Shown: piece after piece, positions 8,977-16,893 of the stretch
Layout of the letters: the number at the start of each line of letters is the position of its first letter
How positions within the stretch are numbered: the first letter of the stretch is position 1
Assembly (NCBI GenBank): GCA_904501885.1
Contig: CAJGCP010000003.1
Coordinates: forward strand, 25,722-89,721
Origin: an uncultured Acetatifactor sp.
Lineage (GTDB): Bacteria > Bacillota > Clostridia > Lachnospirales > Lachnospiraceae
Reading direction: 5' to 3'
DNA: 64,000 nt
Notes under the pieces: model-generated
The model's database searches: none
What the model saw: only the letters and a program-made list of their open reading frames with translations
Told to the model about the DNA's origin: nothing
Program-made: the position numbers and the translations under genes

Positions 8977-9041
8977 TAGGATAGAGATTTAATAAACAAG
9001 AACCCGATAAAATAATATCACAATGAATAATGGAGGATTTT

Positions 9042-9260
9042 ATGGGAAAGAGTGATGTAATTGAAATTGAAGGAACAGTAATCGAGAAGTTGCCCAACAC
9101 CATGTTTCAGGTAGAGTTGGAAAACGGACACAAAGTATTGGCACACATCAGCGGTAAGCTTCGCCAGAACTTCATTCGTATCTTGCCCGGTGATAAGGTG
9201 ACTTTGGAACTTTCCCCCTATGACTTGAGCAAGGGACGCATCATCTGGAGAGACAAATAA
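9042..9260 (+). CDS. infA: Translation initiation factor IF-1
   Basis: A 72-residue OB-fold protein of standard length that binds the 30S A site during initiation. Characteristic strings are VIEIEGTV, F.VELENGH, HISGKLR and LSPYDL.KGRI. ATG 9042 is chosen over an upstream in-frame ATG at 9030 because GGAGG (9032-9036) precedes it. Its stop codon abuts the ATG of the next gene (TAA-ATG), so translation of the membrane protein is likely coupled to infA. Confidence 0.97.
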   Translation: MGKSDVIEIEGTVIEKLPNTMFQVELENGHKVLAHISGKLRQNFIRILPGDKVTLELSPYDLSKGRIIWRDK

Positions 9261-10565
9261 ATGAAGGCACAAATCCTCAAATGGATTCGAAATGCATTTG
9301 TGTTGGTGCTTGGCAGCGCGCTGGTTGGCATTTTGCTGCTGACCCTTGTCTTTGCTCTGCCGGCGGAGCCTGTGAGAAACCATGTGCTATCCGATGTCCC
9401 GGTGATGATGAGTGAGGAATTACCGGAGGGAGACTTCCTTCAGTATGTTTTTAAACACAAGGAATCCTTCACGGATGCCATCATGGTACAGAATGCACTG
9501 GAAGATATCGAGGGAAAATCTGCTTACGAGCATGCCGTATGGGCATATCACAGAGATTTGGGCGACGAGGTGGTTTGGCAGGCGCTGGACACCCTGAAGG
9601 CATTGGGAGAGGGAGCGGATGCTTCCGAAATGTATCTGCGTACCTATGCCAGATATTGGCACGGATACCTGATGTACCTCAAACCTTTGCTTACCATTTT
9701 CTCTTGGCAGACCACTGTTTACATAGGAATTGCGCTGCAGCTGCTCTTGTTAGTGGCAGTGATTTGGCTGGCAGTGAAAAAGAAGACGATAGCAGTCCCC
9801 ATTGCATTGGCTGTGGGAATGTTGTTTATGAAACCAGTGCTGATGCATGTATCCCTGACCATGTCGGTGTGCTGGGTGATTACATTGGTGGCGCTCCTGA
9901 TACAGATGTGGAAACACAAGTGGCTTGCAGAGAAACAACTCTATGGCGAATTTTTCTTGTGTGTAGGTATTGCTACAGCATATTTTGATTTCCTGACCTA
10001 TCCGCTGGTTACTTTAGGCGTACCTCTCTGTGTTTATTTCCTCATGTCAGAAGAAAATAACTTGGGAAAAAGGATTAGCCATCTGGCAATCAACACCATT
10101 GGTTGGGGGATTGGATACATAGGCATGTGGGCCATGAAGTGGATTATTTCCGATGTGACATTGCAGACCGGCACCATAAGAGATGCGGTATGGAATGTCA
10201 TCGGACGGACGGAAGCCATTGGCGGAAGACCCCGCTTCAACGGTGCATTTTATGTTATGGGCATCAATTTGCAGGAGTACTTTCTTCCTATATATAGTAT
10301 AGTAGCAATTGCGTTGGCAGTAGTGGTAGTGGCGTTGGTTGTGCTCACGGCACGGAAGGGTGGCGTGAAGCCGACAATTTCTATTTTGATTCCCTACCTG
10401 CTGATTGCCCTCAGTCCCTTTGTTTGGATTACGGTGGTGCAACATCACTGTGCGCTGCACGCCAGATTCACATTCCGTATCATTGCCTTGACCGCCATGG
10501 CATTTGCATGCATCGGTGTGGAGTGTGTCAGAGTGTTAAGGAACACAGACAGCCCAAGTGAGTAA
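9261..10565 (+). CDS. Polytopic membrane protein of unknown function inside the ribosomal operon
   Basis: 434 residues starting immediately after the infA stop; the GGAGAG within the end of infA can serve as ribosome site. An N-terminal membrane helix (about residues 10-32) is followed by a roughly 110-residue extracytoplasmic loop rich in acidic and aromatic residues, then about eight to nine further hydrophobic segments from residue 150 to 425. The segment TYARYWHGYLMYLKPLL follows the loop. The layout, with a large first external loop and many helices, resembles GT-C-type glycosyltransferases or polymer-linked membrane proteins, but no catalytic motif is certain and I do not recognise the family. 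In most Firmicutes infA and rpmJ are adjacent; this gene separates them. A new promoter for rpmJ follows. Confidence 0.7.
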   Translation: MKAQILKWIRNAFVLVLGSALVGILLLTLVFALPAEPVRNHVLSDVPVMMSEELPEGDFLQYVFKHKESFTDAIMVQNALEDIEGKSAYEHAVWAYHRDLGDEVVWQALDTLKALGEGADASEMYLRTYARYWHGYLMYLKPLLTIFSWQTTVYIGIALQLLLLVAVIWLAVKKKTIAVPIALAVGMLFMKPVLMHVSLTMSVCWVITLVALLIQMWKHKWLAEKQLYGEFFLCVGIATAYFDFLTYPLVTLGVPLCVYFLMSEENNLGKRISHLAINTIGWGIGYIGMWAMKWIISDVTLQTGTIRDAVWNVIGRTEAIGGRPRFNGAFYVMGINLQEYFLPIYSIVAIALAVVVVALVVLTARKGGVKPTISILIPYLLIALSPFVWITVVQHHCALHARFTFRIIALTAMAFACIGVECVRVLRNTDSPSE

Positions 10566-10608
10566 AAAATCAAAAAAAGGGTACTAAAAAAATAATGAAA
10601 AATAGGGG

Positions 10609-10637
10609 TTGCCAATAGGAAAGCCCTATGATATAAT
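10609..10637 (+). promoter_or_regulatory. Strong promoter for rpmJ and the alpha operon
   Basis: TTGCCA (10609-10614), 17-base spacer, TATAAT (10632-10637) with an extended TG one base upstream. It lies just after the membrane protein gene and 35 bases before rpmJ, so the ribosomal genes have their own strong start. Confidence 0.8.
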
Positions 10638-10671
10638 TTAAAACGGTCTTTTTTGAAAGGAGGGTTTTAAC

Positions 10672-10785
10672 GTGAAGGTTAGATCATCAGTAAAACCAAT
10701 TTGCGAGAAATGCAAAATCATCAAGAGAAAAGGACGCATCAGAGTAATCTGCGAGAATCCGAAGCACAAACAGAGACAGGGATAA
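10672..10785 (+). CDS. rpmJ: Ribosomal protein bL36
   Basis: A 37-residue protein with a GTG start at 10672 preceded by AAAGGAGGG. It begins VKVRSSVKPIC and has the zinc-ribbon pattern C-x2-C ... C ... H (ICEKCKI, VICENPKH) of the zinc-binding form of bL36, part of the 50S subunit. It ends at TAA 10783-10785. Position before rpsM matches the usual alpha operon order, although a 308-base leader separates the two. Confidence 0.96.
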   Translation: MKVRSSVKPICEKCKIIKRKGRIRVICENPKHKQRQG

Positions 10786-11081
10786 TCACCGCTTGACACA
10801 GTGGAAACTGTGGAAAGGTAGTGAGTTCTTGTCCGGTTTTTATGTGCGGCTGACAGTGCGAAAGCACTGATTATCATAAAACACAGGATAGAGCTTACCG
10901 GAGATTACTTCTTGATACTGCGTGTATTCAGACGACGTAGATGGATCGGATGAATGTGTCCGATTGGGTGAAAACCCCAATCAATTAGTAACAAATGGCG
11001 CAAACAATAACAGACCAAGAAGCGCCAAACACCGCTTAGGCGGAAACAATTCATAGCACCATAGTCAGGTGCAGAAAAATG
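10786..11081 (+). ncRNA. Structured mRNA leader between rpmJ and rpsM (candidate autoregulatory element)
   Basis: About 300 bases without a gene but with many perfect stems: CACAGT/ACTGTG with GGAA loop (10797-10812); TCCGGT/ACCGGA (10832-10837 with 10897-10902) enclosing CAGTGC-GAAA-GCACTG (10854-10869); TCGGA/TCCGA (10946-10963); GATTGGG/CCCAATC (10962-10982); GGCGC/GCGCC (10997-11026); CCGC-TTAG-GCGG (11032-11043); GCACC/GGTGC (11056-11072), ending just before the rpsM ribosome site. In E. coli, S4 represses the alpha operon through a leader before rpsM. By analogy this may be a ribosomal-protein-binding leader. I do not recognise a named RNA family. Confidence 0.6.
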
Positions 11082-11093
11082 GAGGAAACGTAA

Positions 11094-11465
11094 ATGGCTC
11101 GTATCGCAGGTGTTGACTTACCTAGAGAGAAACGAATTGAAATCGGTTTGACCTATGTCTATGGAATCGGCAGAGCGACTGCAAACAAGATTTTGGCAGA
11201 AGCAGGTGTAAATCCCGATACCAGAGTAAGAGACATTACCGACGATGAAACAAAGAAGATTGCAGACGCTATTGAAAAGTTGGGCGTTATGGTGGAAGGT
11301 GACTTGAGACGTGAAGTTGCTTTGAACATCAAGACCCTTCAGGAAATCGGTTGCTATCGTGGTATCCGTCATCGTAAAGGTCTTCCCGTTCGTGGTCAGA
11401 ATACCAAGAACAATGCTAGAACCCGTAAGGGTCCTAAGAGAACCGTTGCTAATAAGAAGAAGTAA
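11094..11465 (+). CDS. rpsM: Ribosomal protein uS13
   Basis: 123 residues, of typical length, with a GGAGG site 7 bases before the ATG. Signature strings: MARIAGVDLPREKR, YGIGRATA, RRE..LNIKTL, GCYRG.RHRKGLPVRGQ.TK.NARTRKGP and a Lys-rich tail. uS13 sits in the 30S head and contacts the 50S subunit. First gene after the structured leader, followed 52 bases later by rpsK. Confidence 0.98.
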   Translation: MARIAGVDLPREKRIEIGLTYVYGIGRATANKILAEAGVNPDTRVRDITDDETKKIADAIEKLGVMVEGDLRREVALNIKTLQEIGCYRGIRHRKGLPVRGQNTKNNARTRKGPKRTVANKKK

Positions 11466-11517
11466 GCAAGCGGCTAAGTAACTGTAAACAAAAATGAGAA
11501 AGTAGGTTAGTTTAAAA

Positions 11518-11913
11518 ATGGCTAAACAAGTTGCAAAAAAAGTAACAAAAAAGCGCGTTAAGAAAAACGTTGAACGCGGACAGGCACATATCCAGTCTTC
11601 CTTTAACAATACAATTGTTACATTGACTGACGCTGAGGGTAACGCTCTTAGCTGGGCAAGTGCCGGCGGTCTGGGATTTAGAGGTTCAAGGAAATCTACT
11701 CCATATGCTGCACAGATGGCAGCTGAAACAGCTACAAAGGCTGCTTTGGTACATGGATTGAAGACCGTAGACGTATTTGTAAAGGGTCCTGGTTCAGGAC
11801 GTGAAGCTGCAATCAGAGCATTGGCAGCATGTGGTTTGGAGGTATTAAGTATCCGTGACGTAACTCCCGTTCCTCACAATGGATGCCGTCCCCCCAAGAG
11901 ACGTAGAGTTTAG
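11518..11913 (+). CDS. rpsK: Ribosomal protein uS11
   Basis: 131 residues. Characteristic strings are IQSSFNNTIVTLTD, GNALSWASAGGLGFRGSRKSTPYAAQ, VDVFVKGPGSGREAAIR and DVTPVPHNGCRPPKRRRV. It forms part of the 30S platform near the mRNA exit. Standard position between rpsM and rpsD; the N-terminus is Lys/Arg rich (KQVAKKVTKKRVKKN). No unusual features. Confidence 0.98.
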   Translation: MAKQVAKKVTKKRVKKNVERGQAHIQSSFNNTIVTLTDAEGNALSWASAGGLGFRGSRKSTPYAAQMAAETATKAALVHGLKTVDVFVKGPGSGREAAIRALAACGLEVLSIRDVTPVPHNGCRPPKRRRV

Positions 11914-11978
11914 TAACAAACTAGGTTGGAAGAAGGTAGCATAGGCTACTGTAAACATCATTTAAAGGAGAAAATAAA

Positions 11979-12572
11979 ATGGCAGTAAATCGCGTACCAG
12001 TATTAAAGAGATGTAGATCTTTGGGCTTGGAGCCTTCCTATTTGGGATATGACAAGAAGTCCAACAGACAGAACGCAAGAGCAGGCAAGAAAGTAAGTGA
12101 GTACGGCTTGCAGCTTCGCGAAAAGCAGAAAGCAAAATTCATCTATGGCGTTCTGGAGAAGCCTTTCAGAAACTATTATGAGAAGGCTGATAGAATGAAA
12201 GGAATGACCGGTGAAAACCTGATGGTTATGCTGGAGAGCAGACTTGACAGCGTTATCTTCAGAATGGGATTCGCAAGAACCAGAAGAGAAGCAAGACAGG
12301 TTGTAGGTCACAAGCATGTGTTGGTGAACGGCAAGTGCGTAAACATTCCTTCTTACCTTATCAAGGCTGGAGATGTAATCGAAATCAGCGAGAAGGCAAA
12401 ATCTTTGCAGAGATATAAGGACATCGTAGAGGTTACCGGCGGTAGATTGGTACCTGAGTGGATGGATGTTGATACTGATAACCTGAAGGGTAGCATCAAG
12501 AATCTTCCTACTCGTGAGATGATTGACGTTCCTGTAGATGAGATGCTTATCGTCGAGTTGTACTCCAAATAA
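11979..12572 (+). CDS. rpsD: Ribosomal protein uS4
   Basis: 197 residues. The N-terminus RVPVLKRCRSLGLEP lacks the paired cysteines of the zinc-binding form, so it is the zinc-free type. The S4 RNA-binding domain is clear (MLESRLDSVIFRMGFARTR, ARQ.V.HKHVLVNGK). uS4 nucleates 30S assembly and is the known autogenous repressor of the alpha operon in several bacteria, which is relevant to the leader before rpsM. An AAAGGAG site precedes the ATG. Confidence 0.98.
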   Translation: MAVNRVPVLKRCRSLGLEPSYLGYDKKSNRQNARAGKKVSEYGLQLREKQKAKFIYGVLEKPFRNYYEKADRMKGMTGENLMVMLESRLDSVIFRMGFARTRREARQVVGHKHVLVNGKCVNIPSYLIKAGDVIEISEKAKSLQRYKDIVEVTGGRLVPEWMDVDTDNLKGSIKNLPTREMIDVPVDEMLIVELYSK

Positions 12573-12604
12573 GCCGTAGTGCATTCTAAAAGGAGGGTGT
12601 TCAA

Positions 12605-13561
12605 GTGTTTGATTTCGAAAGACCTAATATCAAGGTTGTTGAAATTTCAGAAGACAAGAAGTTTGGCCGTTTCGTAGCAGAGCCTTTGGAAAGAGGCTAT
12701 GGTATTACCCTTGGTAATTCCTTGAGAAGAATTATGCTTTCTTCCCTGCCCGGAGCAGCAGTAAGCCAGGTGAAGATTGAAGGCGTTCAGCACGAATTCA
12801 GTTCTATCCCCGGTGTAAAAGAAGACGTTACTGAAATTATTATGAACATAAAGAGTCTTGCTATGAAAAACTCCAGCGAGACCAACGAACCTAAGACCGC
12901 TTACATTGAGTTTGAGGGCGAAGGCGTAGTGCGTGCATCCGACATTCAGGCAGATTCCGATATCGAGATTCTGAATCCTGATTTGGTAATTGCTACCCTG
13001 AGTGGCAAGAACACCAAGCTCTTTATGGAGCTGACCATTACCAAGGGTCGTGGATATGCAAGCGCAGACAAGAATAAGCATGACGATCTGCCCATCGGCG
13101 TGATCGCTGTTGACTCCATCTACACACCCGTAGAGAGAGTAAATGTAATGGTAGATGATACTCGTGTTGGTCAGGTTACCGACTTCGATAAGTTGACCTT
13201 GGATGTATTTACCAATGGCACCTTGATGCCCGAAGAAGCTGTCAGCCTGGCTGCAAAGGTTCTGAGCGAGCATCTGAGCCTGTTCATCGACCTGTCCGAA
13301 AATGCTAAGACCGCAGAGGTTATGGTAGAGAAGGAAGACGATGAGAGAGAGAAAGTTCTTGAGATGAGCATTGACGAATTAGAGTTGTCTGTTCGTTCTT
13401 ACAACTGCTTGAAGAGAGCCGGTATCAACACAGTAGAAGAACTGTGCAACAAGACTCCTGAAGACATGATGAAGGTTCGTAACTTGGGCCGCAAGTCTTT
13501 GGAAGAAGTTTTGGCTAAATTGAAAGAGTTGGGTCTTCAGTTGAATCCCAACGAGGAATAA
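12605..13561 (+). CDS. rpoA: RNA polymerase alpha subunit
   Basis: 318 residues with a GTG start at 12605 behind AAAGGAGGG. The N-terminal dimerisation domain contains RFVAEPLERGYGITLGNSLRRIMLSSLPGAAV (split motif, residues about 19-50); the C-terminal domain after a short acidic linker has LELSVRS.NCLKRAGI.TVEEL and VRNLGRKSLEEV, which contact UP elements and activators. Length and order (rpsD-rpoA-rplQ) are standard. Confidence 0.98.
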   Translation: MFDFERPNIKVVEISEDKKFGRFVAEPLERGYGITLGNSLRRIMLSSLPGAAVSQVKIEGVQHEFSSIPGVKEDVTEIIMNIKSLAMKNSSETNEPKTAYIEFEGEGVVRASDIQADSDIEILNPDLVIATLSGKNTKLFMELTITKGRGYASADKNKHDDLPIGVIAVDSIYTPVERVNVMVDDTRVGQVTDFDKLTLDVFTNGTLMPEEAVSLAAKVLSEHLSLFIDLSENAKTAEVMVEKEDDEREKVLEMSIDELELSVRSYNCLKRAGINTVEELCNKTPEDMMKVRNLGRKSLEEVLAKLKELGLQLNPNEE

Positions 13562-13697
13562 TTTGTGAGTCTACCATGGCCGGTAATACCGATGAGTTCG
13601 GTTGTGGTTTATCTCTATATGGAAACGAATAATGCATTCGGTAAGTAAGTCCAAAGAGCGTGGCCGGATGTACCATGTTTGGAGAAAGGAAAGAATT

Positions 13698-14234
13698 ATG
13701 GCAAAGTACAGAAAACTTGGAAGAACATCTTCCCAGAGAAAAGCATTACTGAAGAATCAGGTTACAGCATTGATCTACAATGGAAAAATCGTTACCACCG
13801 AAGCTAAGGCGAAGGAAGTAAAGAAGATCGCTGAAGGTTTGATTGCATTGGCTGTAAAGGAAAAGGAAAACTTCGAGACTGTTACCGTTAGCGCAAAGGT
13901 TCCTGTAAAGGACAAAGATGGCAAGCGTGTAAAAGAGGTTGTTGATGGCAAGAAGGTAACTAAGTTCGAGACCATCGAGAAGGAAATCAAGAAGGATATG
14001 CCCAGCAGACTGCACGCAAGACGTCAGATGATGAAGGTTCTGTGTCCTGTAGTTGAGGTTCCTGAGAAGGCAGCCGGCAAGAAGAGAAACACCAAAGAAG
14101 TAGATTTGGTTGCTAAGCTTTTCGATGAGATCGCACCTAAGTATGTAGACCGTAAGGGTGGTTACACCAGAATCGTAAAGATTGGTCTTCGTAAGGGTGA
14201 CGCAGCAATGGAAGTAATTCTTGAGCTGGTATAA
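13698..14234 (+). CDS. rplQ: Ribosomal protein bL17 (enlarged form)
   Basis: 178 residues, against about 115-130 in most bacteria. ATG 13698 is preferred over upstream starts because the protein then begins MAKYRKLGRTSSQRKA, the usual bL17 opening, and GAAAGG precedes it. The extra length is a lysine-rich insertion of some 50-60 residues (about 55-115: KVPVKDKDGKRVKE, FETIEKEIKKDMPSR) before the end VDRKGGYTRIVKIGLRKGDAA. Such insertions are known in Lachnospiraceae-type bL17. The 136 bases between rpoA and rplQ carry no gene; weak hairpins are possible. Confidence 0.96.
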   Translation: MAKYRKLGRTSSQRKALLKNQVTALIYNGKIVTTEAKAKEVKKIAEGLIALAVKEKENFETVTVSAKVPVKDKDGKRVKEVVDGKKVTKFETIEKEIKKDMPSRLHARRQMMKVLCPVVEVPEKAAGKKRNTKEVDLVAKLFDEIAPKYVDRKGGYTRIVKIGLRKGDAAMEVILELV

Positions 14235-14252
14235 TCTAAATACTGTATCCAA

Positions 14253-14286
14253 GAAGCACCGGTGTGAAAACATCGGTGCTTTTTTG
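14253..14286 (+). terminator. Terminator of the alpha operon
   Basis: AAGCACCGGTG, loop TGAAAA, CATCGGTGCTT and a run of six T. It ends the ribosomal operon right after rplQ and marks the left edge of the accessory block. Confidence 0.93.
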
Positions 14287-14399
14287 TACAATATTTGACG
14301 GATATGTGAAAATCTATGGTTTCTATATATATTGTTTTCTGAATGAGATTTTGATAGAATTAATATGGACTTTGACAAATTGAAAAAAGGATTAAAACT

Positions 14400-16787
14400 A
14401 TGTACATATATAGCAACGTAGTCGCAGGACTATTATTTGTTAAGACCGAGAAAAGAACCGAAAAGTTCTTCATTAAAGACAAGAGTGGAAGAGAGGTAAT
14501 ATGCCCCGTTTTAAAGATAACGGAGGAGGCGGACGGCTTCTCTGCAATGCTGGATGCATCGCTTCTTAGCCCTTGGTCTATAAATGATCCTGTGCTCTAC
14601 ACGATTTCTGATGAAGAAGAGACTGTAAGGTTCGGACATATGACGCTTTCTACAGTGCAGAACAAAATGGTCCTTCTCAACGGGTCTCCTGTATACCTCA
14701 GAGGATACATCAGAGGTATTGTAGCCCATGAGCATCCCAATATGACCGGAGGCAGTGATTATGATGCTGCAGTAAAGAATATTAAACAGGCCAAAAAATA
14801 CGGCTTTAATCTTGTAAGATTTCATTCTACCATTCCCTCAGAGGATTTTGTTCGTGCCGCTGATGAACTGGGAATGCTTGTGCATACAGAAATAGGCTTC
14901 GCTTATGATTATGATGAGCAGGGAAAAAAGAAAAATCTTGCCATGAACAACGAGAAATGGGGAGAGACCATATTGAAATTTAGAAATTCTCCTTCCCTTG
15001 CCATCTTCTGTATTGGAAACGAAATGCACAACTCTGGACACTACCCCGAAGTTCACAGACTCTATGAGCAGGGCAAGGCACTGGCTCCCAACAAACTTAT
15101 CATGGACAATTCGGGATGGGGCGAATATGACCGCACGAGTGCCGATATATTCTGTCAGCACATAGCGTATTTCTTCCCTTACAAGCATCACGGCGATATG
15201 TTTATGACAGATGCCCCGTGGCATATCAATGGTTCCTCCTATGATGAACCGATGAAAACTGCAAGGGAAACAGGTAACGCTTCTACGCAAATTCATCGTT
15301 ACGCAGAACCGTTGCGTCCTACCTTATCTCATGAAGCTATGCATTATATAGATATTCCCGACTACGTGGCTTTGAATGAAAAGTTTGATGCGTTCGCCGC
15401 TAAAGTCGGAGAAAAGTACCTTGCGGATCATGGCATTAGCAAGCCGCAGTATTTGACAACCTTGCCTGAGCTTATAAAGCGCAAGGGGCTTGAGGAATAT
15501 ATGCCGGATTACATCAAGGCATCACGCAAGTGGAAACTTATGGCGACCAAAATGTTCCTCGAAAAGCTTCGCCTTTCAAAACTGAACGGATTTGAGATGC
15601 TGCAGTTTTCAGATTGTTTAAAATACGAAAACAAAAACGGTATTGTTGACTTTTTTGATGATGATAAGGGCATAGACCCTGCATGGATGCGCCGTATGAA
15701 TGATGATTTAGTGCTTCTTGCGGACAGAGAAAACGAATGGTACTTTGAAAATGAAAGCTTCGATGTGGATATATGCATCTCTGACTTTCTGCCTTCTCCT
15801 GAGATATCAGGAACCCTTGCTGTATATTTCGACGACGAAGAATTATTCTGCGGCAAAAAGTATATGCTTGCAGGCGGACTGCAGACTTTGGCAAAGCTGA
15901 AAATTACTCCCAAGGCAACGGGAAAGGCACGTTGTGCAGTCCTAAAAGCCGTATTTTCTTCTGAGGACATTACTGTTGAAAATGAATGGGAAATATGGCT
16001 TTACCCGGCAATCAAGCAAACAATTTCTCCCGAAACGGAGATTTCAAACGAAAGCCTCAAATCATATCTTTCCTCCGGACCAGAGAAAAGCGATCTATAC
16101 GTTACGGATACCTTCGGTGAAAACGTATTCGATAAGCTGTCTGAAGGGAAAACCGTTGTTCTCTTCTACGAATATATGGCGGAGCGCAACAAATGGCAAA
16201 TGCAGAGTACACTGGAACGTTTCAAACCTTGTATCTGGGACAGAGGAAGCAATTTGGGCGGAGTGATAGCTCACGAAGGTCTCAGAAAAGCTTTGGGAAG
16301 CGAAAAGTATTTTGACCTTAATATGCAGCCTCTTCTTGAAGGAGGATACAAGGTGAATCTGGACCACTTCCCCTGCAAGGTGAAGGAACATGTGATTGGT
16401 GTAGATAAGCCTGTTAGAGACAGAATGAAGGGACTCATCGAAGGAATTAAAACCTTCCAGGAAGACGACACTCTTCGCCGTTTTTCCCATTTATTCTCCT
16501 TTAAGGTAGGAAACGGAAATCTTATTGTCTGTACTTTTGCTTTGGATAAGTTGTCTGATCCCGTTGTATCCAATTTCTTATCATATTTGATTGATAATGC
16601 AACGAATTTTGAATCGGAACTTTTCATAGAAGAAAACGAATTTAGAAAGTGGCTTGATGAGACGAATGCCACCGGCTTCCGTCCTGAGGACGTAATGAAC
16701 TATTTCTGGCAAATAGACAACAAGCCCGTTGAAGATACTCTTTTCTGGGAAGAAGCTCATGTGGATCTTTCAAAAAGAAGACGTTGA
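14400..16787 (+). CDS. Glycoside hydrolase family 2-like protein lacking the usual N-terminal domain
   Basis: 795 residues without a signal peptide, so probably cytoplasmic. Residues 1-95 form part of a GH2 immunoglobulin-like domain (WSINDPVLYTI). A TIM barrel follows (LNGSPVYLRGYIRG, FNLVRFHSTIPS, AADELGMLVHTEIG), with the probable acid/base Glu at about 208 (GNEMHNSG) and a candidate nucleophile Glu near 312 (LSHEAMHY). The C-terminal half (430-795) is beta-rich and unassigned. GH2 enzymes normally have a sugar-binding jelly roll of about 200 residues before the Ig-like domain; it is missing here, and the sequence up to the rplQ terminator does not encode it. The ribosome site (AAAGGA, long spacing) is weak. 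Substrate unknown; the neighbouring uronate genes suggest glucuronides or uronate-containing glycans. Confidence 0.75.
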   Translation: MYIYSNVVAGLLFVKTEKRTEKFFIKDKSGREVICPVLKITEEADGFSAMLDASLLSPWSINDPVLYTISDEEETVRFGHMTLSTVQNKMVLLNGSPVYLRGYIRGIVAHEHPNMTGGSDYDAAVKNIKQAKKYGFNLVRFHSTIPSEDFVRAADELGMLVHTEIGFAYDYDEQGKKKNLAMNNEKWGETILKFRNSPSLAIFCIGNEMHNSGHYPEVHRLYEQGKALAPNKLIMDNSGWGEYDRTSADIFCQHIAYFFPYKHHGDMFMTDAPWHINGSSYDEPMKTARETGNASTQIHRYAEPLRPTLSHEAMHYIDIPDYVALNEKFDAFAAKVGEKYLADHGISKPQYLTTLPELIKRKGLEEYMPDYIKASRKWKLMATKMFLEKLRLSKLNGFEMLQFSDCLKYENKNGIVDFFDDDKGIDPAWMRRMNDDLVLLADRENEWYFENESFDVDICISDFLPSPEISGTLAVYFDDEELFCGKKYMLAGGLQTLAKLKITPKATGKARCAVLKAVFSSEDITVENEWEIWLYPAIKQTISPETEISNESLKSYLSSGPEKSDLYVTDTFGENVFDKLSEGKTVVLFYEYMAERNKWQMQSTLERFKPCIWDRGSNLGGVIAHEGLRKALGSEKYFDLNMQPLLEGGYKVNLDHFPCKVKEHVIGVDKPVRDRMKGLIEGIKTFQEDDTLRRFSHLFSFKVGNGNLIVCTFALDKLSDPVVSNFLSYLIDNATNFESELFIEENEFRKWLDETNATGFRPEDVMNYFWQIDNKPVEDTLFWEEAHVDLSKRRR

Positions 16788-16846
16788 GCGATATAAATGA
16801 TTCTGTGTTCATAACTGGGGGATTTTTGAATCTGATATGATGCCTT

Positions 16847-16893
16847 CAAAGTAGACAAGGTAAATAACCAAGACTACTTTGGAGGTGTTTTTT
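16847..16893. terminator. Probable convergent terminator between the GH2-like and Gfo/Idh genes
   Basis: CAAAGTAG (16847-16854) pairs with CTACTTTG (16874-16881); inner bases CAAGG/CCAAG extend the stem, and GTGTTTTTTG follows on the plus strand. The right arm overlaps the last codons of the minus-strand gene. Confidence 0.6.

Noticed and set aside
10786..11093. Self-splicing intron or a small gene between rpmJ and rpsM
   Set aside because: Too short for a group II intron, no conserved domain V-like pattern seen, no credible open frame; stems end at the rpsM ribosome site as in a leader.
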